Source: Delphinapterus leucas | Taxonomy: Eukaryota; Chordata; Mammalia; Artiodactyla; Monodontidae | Assembly: GCF_002288925.2 (NCBI RefSeq) | Contig: NW_022098069.1 | Location: forward strand, 82,430,380-82,494,379 | Direction: 5' to 3' | Length of the DNA: 64,000 nucleotides | Part shown: one piece after another, positions 33,243-44,129 of the stretch | How positions within the stretch are numbered: position 1 is the stretch's first letter | How the letters are laid out: the number at the start of each line of letters is the position of its first letter | Position numbers and translations under genes: made by a program | The notes under the pieces: generated by a model | Seen by the model: the letters and a program-made list of their open reading frames with translations, nothing else | The model's database searches: none | Told to the model about the DNA's origin: nothing

Positions 33243-33923
33243 CTAGAACACAAATCTGCAACAGACACAACCTCCACCACATACAACACGACATACAACC
33301 CTTTCCAACAGAATGCTTTTAATGTAAGTGGAGGAAACAGACCGACAGCTAAATAAACACAATGCACTATTAATAGGAGATAGAAACGCAATGTGTTTTC
33401 CAGTGTGTATCTCTAAACGATGGGCAGGGTTCAGATAAATGCTCTCTAGATGGGATGGGGTGGGTCTGCAGACCTGATGGGATTGGAAGTTGGGAGGGTG
33501 GCCTGGAGGTGTGTGATTAAGAGCTCTTTGTGGTGTAGCTGTCAAGGCATACTGACTGACCTGGTCGCCCGAGGGTGAGGAATCAGGCACAGCGTCTGCA
33601 GCCTGTAGGTCGGGGTGAGCAGAAAAGACCCAAGGGGTACAAGCTGAAAGTTGAACAGAGCAGATCAAAGCATGTAAGCTGGAGAAATGGATATCAATGA
33701 CCCACTGATGGAGGCAAATGATCAGGCATCCGGGAAGAATGAGAACAAGGAACGACATGTGAGTTAAGAGGGAAGTCTGAACAGCTGGCAGAAAAGGGCG
33801 TGTTCCGTGCACTCTTAAATATATTCCTACCGTGCATGAACAATGAACAATAAGAAGTTTCACTGAAAGGATCAAGTTCAGAAGGGACAAGAGGACCTGA
33901 GCCCTGGAGCTCTGGAAGGCCAA
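33243..33923 (-). other. 226-codon open frame of unknown meaning
   Basis: The longest open frame in the window that is not made of a recognised repeat. The conceptual product is Ser/His/Pro/Leu-rich, with one hydrophobic stretch near residues 50-70 and a Cys/Val-rich C terminus. I recognise no domain. There is no CpG-rich start region, no clear splice context and no poly(A) signal tied to it. An overlapping 81-codon frame in another phase adds to the impression of chance. I do not call a gene. Confidence 0.15.
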
Positions 33924-34070
33924 ACAGTGAACAAACCAACTATTTATATGGACAAATCTTCAGCTTGTGGCTATGTAAGAGTCCAGTAGCCCTGGGTAGG
34001 ATGAGGTCTTCAAAAACTATGGTAAATGGAGCTAGCAAGTAGAAAAATTATAGAAACATAGGGGACTTCC

Positions 34071-34253
34071 TTGGTGGTCCAGTGGTTAAGACTCCGCACT
34101 CCCAATGCAGGGGGACCGGGTTTGATCTTCGGTCAGGCAACTAGATCCCACACGCCGCAACTAAAGATTCCACACGCAGCAACAAAGATCCCGCGTGCTG
34201 CAACTAAGACCAGGCACAGCTGAATAAATAAATAAATTTTTCTTTTTAATTAC
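34071..34253 (+). mobile_element. CHRS-like tRNA-Glu SINE
   Basis: Same class as at 20873: 'acttccttggtggtccagtgg' start, three 'gcaac(t/a)aagat(t/c)cc' units and an (AAAT)n tail. The duplication 'agaaacata' is perfect at 34062-34070 and 34254-34262. Confidence 0.93.
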
Positions 34254-34369
34254 AGAAACATAAAGGGGAAAATCTAGGACACAGTTGAGTGGCATTCATT
34301 CACTCACTTATTCACTCAGCAAACTTCACTGGTGCCCGTTACTAATATGTAGTAGTAATAGTAGAAGTA

Positions 34370-34590
34370 GCAGTAACAGCTGACACTTATCACTTCTATG
34401 CCACACATTGTTCTAGGGACTTTTAAATCGTTTAACCCTTGCGAGTATTCCTATTTTTATAGAGGAGGAAACTGAGGCACAGAGAGGTTAAATAGTTTGC
34501 CTGAAGTTATTCCGCCAGTGAGTGGCACCGGCGGGATTTAGACACAGGCTCTCTGGACCCCGAGTCCATGCTCACATTCTTAACGATGAT
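34370..34590 (-). repeat. MIR SINE, inverted
   Basis: 'cagctgacacttatcacttctatgcc', 'aggaggaaactgaggcacagagaggttaaatagtttgcc' and 'gtgagtggcaccggcgggatttagacacaggctctctgg' form a nearly complete reverse MIR. Confidence 0.9.
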
Positions 34591-34878
34591 AACAGCCTGC
34601 CAGGTACATTCTGGCTCTCTGCCAGCTTCCACGGCTGTAGTAAGAACTGCCTCCTTTTCCTAAAGGAATCTGCCATCCAGTGGAAGTTCTGGTAGAGCAG
34701 TAAATAGCACCATGGAGGCAAAGGTCCCATGTAAAGCTTCAGTCAGTCACAATTTTCCTGGGTAGACCCAGATTTTCTCACCCTCCTTTGGGTCCCATCC
34801 ATGGAAAGCTTGCCAATCATGGGAGCTTAACCATGGCATTAATCAGAGGGATGAGAGAGAATCAAACCTCCCAAACAC

Positions 34879-35073
34879 ACAGGGAGATCAGCTCGGTGCT
34901 CTGTGACCACCTAGAGGGGTGGGATAGGGAGGGTGGGAGGAAGGGAGACGCAGGAGGGAAGAGATATGGGAACATATGTATATGTATAACTGATTCACTT
35001 TGTTATAAGCAGAAACTAGCACACCATTGTAAAGGAATTATATTCCAATAAAGATGTAAAAAAAAACAAAAAA
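34879..35073 (+). mobile_element. Short 5'-truncated L1 3' end
   Basis: Only the last 195 bases of an L1: 'gggagatcagctcggtgctctgtgaccacctagaggggtgggatagg' through 'ctgattcactttgttata' to 'ccaataaagatgt' and an A tail. An 11-base duplication 'ctcccaaacac' lies at 34868-34878 and 35074-35084. The AATAAA near the end is the L1 polyadenylation signal. Confidence 0.95.
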
Positions 35074-35089
35074 CTCCCAAACACTCCTC

Positions 35090-35535
35090 TACCTCTTGAA
35101 TAATAGATTTGAATTATGCACATTTGGTTTGAGCACTTAGCAGGTATCTGGAATCTATTTCCGGTTTACGTGAATCCTTCATCAAAAAAAGAGTCTCGAA
35201 TATCCTATAGTTGGCCATTAAACAAATATAAGCCTCTACCAGGAAACTGTTTTACATAAGATGTTCTCTATGAAAGTTAAATGGTCTTTAAGAAGAAACT
35301 CGCAATATCTGTCTGTGCTCAAGATTATTTATGAGCACATTGTAAGTATACTGCTAAGAAAAGTGACACATGTGTTTCCGATAATGTGCAGGAAAGTTCA
35401 AAGGCATTCAAACTGCTTTGTTTCCAAAGCCCACTGATAGGCGCTGTGGCTTCCGACTGCAGCGTTTACAGAGCCCTTGACAAAACAGCTCTTGACCCCA
35501 CGTGTGTCTGGCACACTGATGCTATAAAAGATTGT
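35090..35535. other. Unique intergenic sequence
   Basis: Nothing recognised; this is the flank into which the RPL32 copy inserted. Confidence 0.5.
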
Positions 35536-35553
35536 TGCTGAAGGTTTTTGGGG

Positions 35554-36080
35554 TTTTTTTTTTTCCGGCTGAGTTTTATGGTTTTATTAACACAAACAAA
35601 ATGTGCACACGAGCTGCCTATTCATTTTCTTGCTGCGCAGCCTGGCGTTGGAACCAGTGACTCTGATGGCCTGCTGGGCTGCTCTTTCCACAATGGCCCT
35701 GCAGTTCTCGGAGGAGACATTGCAAGCAATGTCAGCACAGTAAGATTTGTCGCACGTCGGCAGCACTTCAGGCTCCTTGACCTTGTGGACCAGGAACTTG
35801 CGGAAGCCGCTGAGCAGCATGTGTTTTGTTTTCTTGTTACTCCGGTAACCGATGTTGGGCATCAAGATCTGGCCCTTGAATCTCCTATGCGCCCTGCTGT
35901 CAATGGCTCTGGGTTTCCACCAGTTCTGCTTACTTTCAGCATATCGGTCTGACTGGTGCCGGATGAACTTCTTGGTCCTTTTTTTTTTTGGATCATCTTG
36001 GGCTCCAAGAGGGGTCTGAGGGCGGCCACGATGCCGAGTAGGAGATGGCTGCCGCCTCCTTAGGCAGCGCCCGAGGAAGA
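35554..36080 (-). pseudogene. RPL32: Processed pseudogene of ribosomal protein L32
   Basis: RPL32 encodes a 135-residue protein of the large ribosomal subunit. This minus-strand copy matches the mRNA end to end without introns: a short 5' UTR ending near 36030, the coding part at 36029-35618, the 3' UTR with AATAAA at 35587-35582, and a poly(A) tail (T run at 35554-35564). Clear protein blocks are [31 protein letters not shown] and [13 protein letters not shown]. It is broken three ways: the start codon reads GTG; an A run (35979-35989) is expanded by a net 5 bases and shifts the frame in the N-terminal part; and one base is lost near 35626, so the frame runs past the original TAG. 'tgctgaag' at 35536-35543 and 36085-36092 is a likely target duplication. 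An mRNA copied by L1 machinery fits all of this. Confidence 0.97.
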
Positions 36081-36118
36081 GCGCTGCTGAAGTTTCTCTA
36101 TCCTCTTTAAATAAACTG

Positions 36119-36605
36119 TCGCAGTTACTTACTGCTGCATAACAAATCACCCTAAAACACAGGGGCTTAAAGCAACAAACAAAACTTACTTTTGCTCATG
36201 AGTCTGCAACCCCGGCAGTGCTCAGCAGGGATGGCTGCTCTCCACCCGGCTCAGCTCCATCTGATTGGATATGCCTCTTTATCTCCAACACATGGTCTCT
36301 ACAGTATGGCAGCTTCAAGGTGGCCAGACTTTTCACAGGTGGACTCTAGGCTTCCCAGGCATCTGTCCCAGGAGAGAGAGCCCGGGGGGGGAAGCTGTGT
36401 TGCCCTTCCCAGATGGCCTTGCTTCAGGAGTCATGTAGCCTTACCTCTGCCATGTTCTGTTAATCAAGGGCGGCCATCCCAAGGCCAGCCCAGGTTGAAG
36501 GGGAGGGGAAAATAGACTCCACCTCTTGCGTGGGAGTGAAAATATTTTGCAAAATCACAGGGGACGGAAAATATTGCTCCTGTGATTTTTGATGCAGTCT
36601 AGCAT
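36119..36605. mobile_element. Old LTR-like interspersed repeat
   Basis: 'gcagttacttactgctgcataacaaatcaccctaaaacacaggggcttaaagcaac' opens the element. The later 'ggccagcccaggttgaaggggaggggaaaatagactccacctcttgcgtgggagtgaaaatattttgc' is a known ending of this repeat class. Family name uncertain; same class as at 21175 and 50540. Confidence 0.65.
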
Positions 36606-36984
36606 ATGAACCCACGGGAAGAATGTGTTTCAGAGTCTATACCGGGAATGAATGTGGTGTCAACCAAGAAGATGTTGGCTGAGCTCATGAAACTATGGAT
36701 CTTGTTTCTCTTCTTTTCCATTGGCTTCCAGAAAACTCATTGGCAAATGTGTCGCCTTCCTCCAGCTAGATCCCTTGGCAAACTTCATATTCAATAACTT
36801 ACCTTGTCTTCATTTTATTTTCCTACCATTAGTTTCCCTCTGCTCCAATTTTCTTCACTTTTAAAACACGCTGTTGTTGTATATGTGTTTTGCTACGCTG
36901 TCTTAAAGTGAGAAATGAATTTTTAAATACTCTAAGAAACCAGAGAACCCACACAATAGGAAATATATCCAGTAAACAAAAAGA

Positions 36985-37262
36985 GAGTGGCATGGACATA
37001 TATACACTACCATGTGTAAAATAGATAGCTAGTGGGAAGCAGCCGCATAGCACAGGGAGATCAGCTCGGTGCTTTGTGACCACCTAGAGGCGTGGGATAG
37101 GGAGGGTGGGAGGGAGGGAGACGCAAGAGGGAAGAGATATGGGAACATATGTATATGTATAGCTGATTCACTTTATTATAAAGCAGAAGCTAACACACCG
37201 TTGTAAAACAATTATATTCCAATAAAGATGTTAAAAAAATAAAAATAAATTTAAAAAAAAAG
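36985..37262 (+). mobile_element. 5'-truncated L1 3' end
   Basis: Runs from 'acatatatacactaccatgtgtaaaatag' through 'cagctcggtgctttgtgaccacctagagg' to 'ccaataaagatgtt' and an A-rich tail. It is a close relative of the element at 34879, extended about 80 bases further 5'. A short 'aagagagt' repeat lies on both sides. Confidence 0.93.
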
Positions 37263-37264
37263 AT

Positions 37265-37660
37265 ACCAAGAGAGTATAAACCTCACTAATAAAGAAGTGC
37301 ATATTAAAACAAGGCACCATATTTTTACTTATAATTTAATGTGGATCCTAAGCCCAAGGCTTAGTTCTTCACTGGTACTGTGAATTTTCAAAACGATTTT
37401 CTTTCCTTTAGTCAGGGATAGGGATTGGCATACGAATAATGAGATCAGTGCTTGTATATGTACCTGGGAGAGCTGTAAACTTGCGCAGTTGTTCTCACAA
37501 AATAATTTGGTGATATTTATTAAATGCCATAAACTCTGATCCAGTAAGATTTCTTCTGGGTTCTAGAATAAGGAAATAATCCAAATTCTGGGAAATCTGT
37601 ATTACATATTAGGATATATGCATTTCCTATATACATTGGAATGTCATCTCAGCTTACCTT
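37265..37660. other. Unique intergenic sequence
   Basis: Nothing recognised. Confidence 0.5.
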
Positions 37661-37664
37661 TTTT

Positions 37665-38040
37665 TAAAAAAAAAGCTGTGATCAAATATACATGCATAAA
37701 AATTTACCATCTTAACCAATTTTAGGCGCACAGTCAGTGGCATTAAGTACATTCGCATTGTCGAGCAACCATCACCACTGTCCATCTCCAGGACTTTTTC
37801 ATCATTCTCAACATAAACTCTGTACCCATCAAACAATAACTCCCCATTCCCCCCTCTCCTCAACTCCTGGTAACCGCTGTTCTATTTTCTGTCTCTAAAT
37901 TTGACTAATCTAGGTACTTCACATAAGTGGAACCATGTAATATTTGTCTTTCGGTGTCTGGCTTATTTTACTTAGCATAATATTTCAAGGTTCATTCATA
38001 TTGTAGCATGCATCAGAATTTCATTCCTTTTTTAAGGCTG

Positions 38041-38076
<36 letters not shown>

Positions 38077-38220
38077 CATTTTGTTAATCCATTTGTTCAT
38101 TATTGGGCATTTTTATTGTTTCTACATTTTGGCTATTGTGAATAGTGCTAGTGTACAAATGTCTGTTTGAGTCCCTGCTTTCAATTCTTTGGGTTATACA
38201 CCTAGAAGTGAAATTGTTTC
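37665..38220 (-). mobile_element. Older L1 3' region, inverted, with (TA)n
   Basis: 'accatcaccactgtccatctccaggactttttcatc', 'tctgtctctaaatttgactaatctaggtac' and 'tgtttgagtccctgctttcaattctttgggttatac' are the reverse of old L1M-type 3' sequence. A (TA)n array (38043-38077) sits inside. Confidence 0.8.
38043..38077. repeat. (TA)n microsatellite
   Basis: About 17 TA units within the inverted L1. Confidence 0.95.
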
Positions 38221-38329
38221 TATTTTATATCAATGAAAAATTAGAAGCAAACATCATATACAACAAATAAGGAAATTGCTAACTAAATTATGGCACATGT
38301 CCTTTATATCCTGTCTCCTTTTAAAATGA

Positions 38330-38555
38330 GGACCTTAGAGGCCTCACAGGCCACCTTCCCAGGCCCCTGTTCTCCACGCCTCGCACTGTCTCCATCTACC
38401 ACAGCATCTGTCCTGCCATGTTGATCGTTTCTCCTGCTAGAGGAAATGATCCTCTGTCAGGTTAGGGATTTTGTCTTCCATCTCTGGCCTCAATTCGTCA
38501 ATAGCTGGAACATAATATGAGCATGATAAGTGTTGATTAGGTAAAAGAGAGATTA
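38330..38555 (+). repeat. L2 LINE 3' region
   Basis: 'cttccatctctggcctcaattcgtcaatagctggaacataatatgagcatgataagtgttgatt' matches the L2 end pattern weakly; the upstream part fits L2. Confidence 0.5.
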
Positions 38556-39084
38556 GCAGGAAATAGCAGAGTCAAAAATCACCCCATAATAAATTTGATT
38601 CAGCTGTTTGTTGACTGACTGTGAAAACCTTATCAAGGACATGAACCTAGACACGAATTTGGGGAATACAAAGTGAAAATCTTATAAGTGATAGGAAAGT
38701 CTTTGGAGGAGTGTGACTATACCTCGTATGTCATGGCGCTAAAGTTGGTCCTTTATTTTAGTGTTTAATATACAGCAAAAATGTAAGATTCTTGAAAGAT
38801 CTGGAATCTTTCAGGAGGGCCAGATGAATCTTTCTTACATGGAAGCATTCACACTTACACATTACTCTTCCCCTTTTATTCCAATGAAGGTGCATACAAA
38901 TATACACACCTGCATTTTGAGATAATAAATATGTCCAATATTCTAAAATGCCAGTGCTAATAAAGATTTAATAGCCATAATATATCTAACCCACTCCTAA
39001 GTCTGAAGAAATAAATTGGCTTTTAGTAACAGACATCAGTAATCCCAAGTCTCATTCAATCTAGATCTTCCCTCTTTTCATTTA

Positions 39085-39390
39085 CTACTGCATCCTCTTG
39101 AGAGTTGAGTGAGACCTTTATTCACTGTCACCTCCTCCGAGAAGTCTTCCCTGATCCACCCCATCCTGGAGCACATCCATCACTCTCTCCCTCCTTCCAT
39201 TGCTTTACTTACTCTTCCTGTCCTCGACTGCCACCATACATGCCACCTGTTTGATCTTTCCCTTGTTTCTTTTCTGTCCCTCATTTAAGAAGGTACATTC
39301 CTTGAAGGTAAAAGCTTTTATCCACCCAGCACCTAAGCAACACCTAGAAAATAACAGCAATTCAGTAAAAATTTGTGAAACACATAAAGA
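39085..39390 (+). repeat. L2 LINE 3' region
   Basis: 'ctgtcacctcctccgagaagtcttccctgatccaccccatcctgg', 'tactcttcctgtcctcgactgcc', 'aaggtacattccttgaaggtaaaagc' and 'cacctagaaaataacagcaattcagtaaaaatttgtgaaa' follow L2 order. Confidence 0.75.
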
Positions 39391-39439
39391 AACAATTAAA
39401 AAGTCAGGACCTATAGAAGAGATCATAGGCAAAACATTC

Positions 39440-39525
39440 TCTGACATAAATAGCTGATTCACTTTGCTGTACAGTAGAAACTAACACAATATTGGAAAGC
39501 AACTATACTCCAATAAAAATTTAAA
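39440..39525 (+). mobile_element. Extremely truncated L1 3' end (about 80 bases)
   Basis: 'agctgattcactttgctgtacagtagaaactaacac' to 'ccaataaaaattt' is just the L1 terminus with its polyadenylation signal. Confidence 0.85.
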
Positions 39526-39539
39526 CAACAGAAATGAGC

Positions 39540-40115
39540 TATCAAGCCATGAAAAGACATGGAGGAACCTTAAATGCATATTACTAAGGGAAATAAGTCA
39601 ATCTGAAAAGACTCCATACTGCATGATTCCATCTGTATGACATCTGAAAAAGGCAAAACTGTGGAGACAGTGAAAGAATCAGTGATTGTCAGGGATGGAG
39701 GAGGGGTAGGACAGGTTAAATAGACAGGGCACAGAGGATTTTAGGGCAGTGAAACTCCTCTGCGTTATACTCTAATGGTGGAAACATGTCATTATACATT
39801 TGTCCAAACCCATAGAATGTACAACACTAAGAGCTGATTCACTTTGTTATAAAGCAGAAACTAACACTCCATTGTAAAGCAATTATACTCCAATAAAGAT
39901 GCTAAAAAAAGAAGATTGAACCATAATGTGAACTATGGACTTCGGGTGATTACGATGAGTCAACGTAGGTTCATCAATTGTCACAAGTGTACAACCCTGG
40001 TGGGGGATGATGGGGGAGGCTAAGCATGTGTGCGGGCAGGAGAATATGGGAACTCTCTGTACCTTCCTCTTAACCTTGTTGTGAAACTAAAACTGCTCTC
40101 AAAACTAGTGTCTTT
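39540..40115 (+). mobile_element. Old L1ME-type 3' end, split by a young L1 tip
   Basis: Landmarks are 'gaaaagacatggaggaacc', 'ctccatactgcatgattccatctgtatgacat', 'ttgaaccataatgtgaactatggacttcgggtgattacgatg' and 'gggaactctctgtaccttcctcttaac'. It is interrupted at 39832-39911 by the tip of a younger L1. Confidence 0.85.
39832..39911 (+). mobile_element. Extremely truncated young L1 3' end
   Basis: 80 bases: 'agctgattcactttgttataaagcagaaactaacac' to 'ccaataaagatgct' plus A7. It is nested in the older L1ME. The flanking L1ME halves rejoin naturally ('gtacaacactaag' with 'gaaccataatgtg'). Confidence 0.9.
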
Positions 40116-40129
40116 AAAAAAACAAAACA

Positions 40130-40918
40130 AAACTCTACAAATAACAAATGCTGGAGAGGCTGTGGAGAAAAGGGAACCCTTCTACACTGTTGGTGAGAAT
40201 GTAAATTGGTACAGCCACTATAGAGGACAGTATGAAGGTTCCTCAGAAAACTAAAAAGAGAATTACCATATTATCCAGCAATCCCACTCCTGGGCATGTA
40301 TCCAGACAAAAATTAATCCAAAAAGATACATGCACCCCTAGGTTCATAGCAGCACTATTCACAATAGCCAAGACATGGAAACAACCTAAATGTCCATAGA
40401 CAGATGAATGGATAAAGAAGATGTAGTACATATATACAATGGAACAGTACTCAGCCATTAAAAAGAATGAAATAATGCCATTTGCAGCAACATGCAACAT
40501 GCAGAGATTATCATACTAAGTGATGTAAGTCAGAAAGAGAAAGACAAATACCATATAATATCACTTATATGTGGAATCTAAACTATGACACAAATGAACC
40601 TACCTATGAAACAGAAATAGACTCATGGGCATATGGAACAAACTTGTAGTTGCCAAGGGGGAGTAGGTTGGGGGAGAGACAGAGTGGTAGGTTGGGGTCA
40701 GCAGATGTAAGCTATTATATAGAGGATGGATAATAAACAAGGTCTTACTGTAGAGCACAGAGAAATGTATTCAGTATCCTGTGATAAGCCATAATGGAAA
40801 AGAATATTTAAAAAAAAGAATGTATACATATGTGTAACTGAATCACTTTGCTGTACAGCAGAATTTAGCACAATATTGTAAATCAACTATACTACAATAA
40901 AAAAACTAAAATAAAATG
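40130..40918 (+). mobile_element. L1 3' region
   Basis: Full order is seen: 'aaatgctggagaggctgtggagaaaagggaaccc', 'actaccatat'-type segment, 'gttcatagcagcactattcacaatagccaag', 'tactcagccattaaaaagaatgaaataatgcc', 'gatgtaagtcagaaagag', 'cactttgctgtacagcag' and a terminal 'caactatactacaataaaa'. No open ORF2 remains. Confidence 0.93.
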
Positions 40919-40932
40919 AAATTTACCATTTT

Positions 40933-41322
40933 TTAGAATATTACTCAGCCATAAAAAGGAATGAAATTGGGTCATTTGTAGAGACATGGATGAATCCAGA
41001 GACTGTCATACAGAGTGAAGTAAGTCAGAAAGAGAAAAACAAATATCGTACATTAACACATATATGTGGAACCTAGAAAAATGGTACAGATGAACCGGTT
41101 TGCAGGGCAGAAATAGAGACACAGATGTAGAGAACAAACATATGGACACCAAGGGGAGAAAGCGGCGGGGGGATGCTGGTGGTGGTGTGATGAATTGGGA
41201 GATTGGGATTGACATGTATACACTAATATGTATAAAATAGATAACTAATAAGGACCTGCTGTATAAAAAAATAAATACAATAAAGTTCCAAAAAATAAAT
41301 TTAAAAAATAATTAAAAATATA
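40933..41322 (+). mobile_element. L1 3' end nested behind another L1
   Basis: A second 5'-truncated L1 of 390 bases inserted at the end of the L1 at 40130. The 14-base duplication 'aaatttaccatttt' is perfect at 40919-40932 and 41323-41336. It contains 'ggacaccaaggggagaaagcggcgggggg' and 'aattgggagattgggattgacatg'. Confidence 0.95.
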
Positions 41323-41388
41323 AAATTTACCATTTTAATAAAAAAAAAAAAGCCAGGACCTAAATTATATATACAACACACACTTATG

Positions 41389-41391
<3 letters not shown>

Positions 41392-41424
<33 letters not shown>
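41392..41424. repeat. (CA)n microsatellite
   Basis: About 16 uninterrupted CA units. Confidence 0.97.
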
Positions 41425-41426
<2 letters not shown>

Positions 41427-41429
41427 GAT

Positions 41430-43530
41430 TACATGTAAATACACTCAAAATTAACAGCAACATCAAAACTGTAATATCGGTGAAATTGTGACTGATTCTT
41501 TTCTGTATTCTAAATATTCTAATGTAATTGCATTACTTTTGTTGCGGGCTATCTGCCATGGTAGGGTGCTACCAAGGTGGGAGTTTACTACCAAGAATCC
41601 TCATGTTGGCACTTCAGTGAATTCATAGTTCTCCAGAATCTTTTTCTCAACTTTGCAAGCTCAACTAGTTGATTTTTTTCACAATCTGAAAGTAAGTAGA
41701 TCGTTCTTCAATGGATGTACTCAAATTAACCTTGACTGCAAAAGACTAGTACGTAAATCTAAATGCAAATTATGTCTTTAAAACAAGAAATTTAACTGCC
41801 AAAGGGACCTTGAGTTGTACCCTCTTAACTTAGTGACCATGGAATCAGATAAGCAGTACTTGGATTTAAGTTCTGACGTTTAATGGGATTGATTGCTCTA
41901 TGTGGGGACTTGTCAGCTGTATCACTTCAAAAAAGCTGTCCCTGTCCCCAGACAGATGAAGTCCACTGGCCAGGAGAACTTCTCTTGGGCGGAGCTGGGA
42001 TATAATGGCAAATCTCCATCCGTGGCTTTGCGGACTTCCATCACTGATCATCTACCTCCTTTTCTGATTGACATGTTTTTTTCTTATAACATATTAAATA
42101 ATTTAACTCATAATAGCTTCTGGACATGCTAATAGAGCCAGTTTTGTATTGTACTTCCTGCTTCTGGACCTAAGCAATATTTATATCTGTGTCCTGTTTT
42201 GCGTATATTCTAAAGTCATTATTATGCTTTGATTTTACAGATGACTCTCAGAGACCCAGGACATTTTTTTTTGCTGCTGCCTGCATTAGAATAATAAAAA
42301 TAATTTCTAAAGTCAGGATGGTAAATATTCCATATTAGGTAAGGTCCCTTTTTAACCACGTTTTAAAAAATATACACGCTTTAGAACCTGTAACAGGGTC
42401 CCAGTTTGAGTCTAAGGTGTGTTCACCTCGAATGTATTCTACTATCCTGACATTCCACAGGGACTAGTGAGACAGGCTCACCAGGAGTCTATTTAAATGA
42501 TGATCAAGGTTCTTCCCAGGAAAAAAACTCATTCTAATAAGAGAGTCAATGGCCCAAGCTTGGAAGAGAGAAGTGAATGAGAGCATAGCAAGTGACTGTC
42601 GCTCAGACTGTCCTCCAGCCCACACCCACTGCAGGTTGCACCAAGAAGAGCCAAAATAATTCCTTCTCTGAAGCCTCCATGGGACCTTCAGACTGTGAAA
42701 CATCAGCCACACTAGAGCCGGTGATGGCGAGGTATTGGTAGCAGGAGCTCTGTACACCTTGTCGCCAGGGGTGGTGATCAATTCAATGACCTAGATTTCA
42801 AGGGCGCAGAGGTCAGTGCCCTCATTGCCAGAATCACCAAGCAACTAGAACACTGGCAGCTCTGGTGCCTTGGGCGGACACTGGTGACACAGCTGAGTAA
42901 GACATCTGCCATACCTGGAGTCATTATCGTAGCTAGCCAGGACAGGAGATGGCTTTGAAGTTTTTATGACACAGACATTTCCTAGAGATCTCTAGACCAT
43001 TTTACCAAATTTGAGAGCGCTGAAATTTCTGCAGACCAAGTGAGAACAGATACATAGAAGTACTGCTTTGTAATTATTGTTTCTACCGTCCCAAGGTTTA
43101 CCAAGGTAGGTGCAGCCTAGGAAATAACATTTACACCTAAAAGTTAAGTTTCAATTGGATACAATCCTTTCACTTATGGAAGATGATCCATTCTCAGATG
43201 ACAGAAGACCAGGTAGTCACTGTGATTCCCAGTAAAATCAAGCTACATCCAGCTTAAAAAAAAGTGGTTATAAATTTGAAAAAATTATTTTTAAAATGCC
43301 AAAGAGTAACAATGATGTCATAAACACCCGTTGCCACCCCTCAAAATTAACATTAATATTTTGTCATATGTGCTCCAGATCTTAATCTTTTAAGAACTAA
43401 AGCATCACAGTCAAGGAAACTGTCCCCTACATTCCCTTCTCCACCCCCATTCTCATCCCTCACCTTCCACCCTATGAGAAAGTCATGGATGCAACTTTTA
43501 AATATACAACAAATAATATAGCACATTATT
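41430..43530. other. Unique intergenic sequence
   Basis: No gene recognised in 2.1 kb. 43300-43530 ('aaacacccgttgccacccctcaaaattaacattaatattttgtcatatgtgctcc') resembles an old LINE-derived repeat but is too diverged to name. Confidence 0.45.
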
Positions 43531-43534
43531 TATG

Positions 43535-44125
43535 AATATAAAAATACATGCACCCCAATGTTCATAGCAGCATTATTTACAATAGCCAAGATATGGAAGC
43601 ACCCTAAGTGTCCATCAACAGACAAATGGATAAAGAAGATGTAGTATATATACACAATGGAATACTACTCAGCCATAAAAAAGACTGAAATTTTGCCATT
43701 TGCAACAACACGGATGAACTTGGAGGGTATTATGCCTGGTGAAGTAAGTCAGACAAAGACAGACAAATACTGTATGATACCACTTACATGTGGAATCTAA
43801 AAATACAACGAACTAGTGAATATAACAAAAAAGAAGCAAACTCACAGATATAGAGAACAAACTAGTAGTTACCAGTGAGGAGAGGGAAGAAGAGGAGAGG
43901 GTCAAGATAAGTGTATGGGATTAAGAGGTACAAACCACTATGTATAAAATTAATAAGCTGCAAGGATATATTGTACAGCCCAGGGAGAGCCAATATTTTA
44001 TAATAATTATAAATGGCATATAATCTTTAAAAATTGTGAATCACTATGTTGTACACCTGAAACTTATATAATGTTGTAAATAAACTATACCTCAATAATA
44101 AATAAATAAATAGTAAATTAAAATA
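43535..44125 (+). mobile_element. L1 3' region, uninterrupted
   Basis: From 'atacatgcaccccaatgttcatagcagcattatttac' through 'atggaatactactcagccat', 'ggaatctaaaaatacaacg' and 'ccaatattttataataatt' to 'ctatacctcaataataaataaataaata'. It is the empty-site relative for the SINE insertion at 12898. Confidence 0.93.
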
Positions 44126-44129
44126 AAAA

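Noticed and set aside
35548..35952. 134-codon plus-strand frame
   Set aside because: Antisense shadow of the RPL32 pseudogene.
39200..39462. Paired 85-codon frames on both strands
   Set aside because: Chance frames in L2 and L1 tip sequence.
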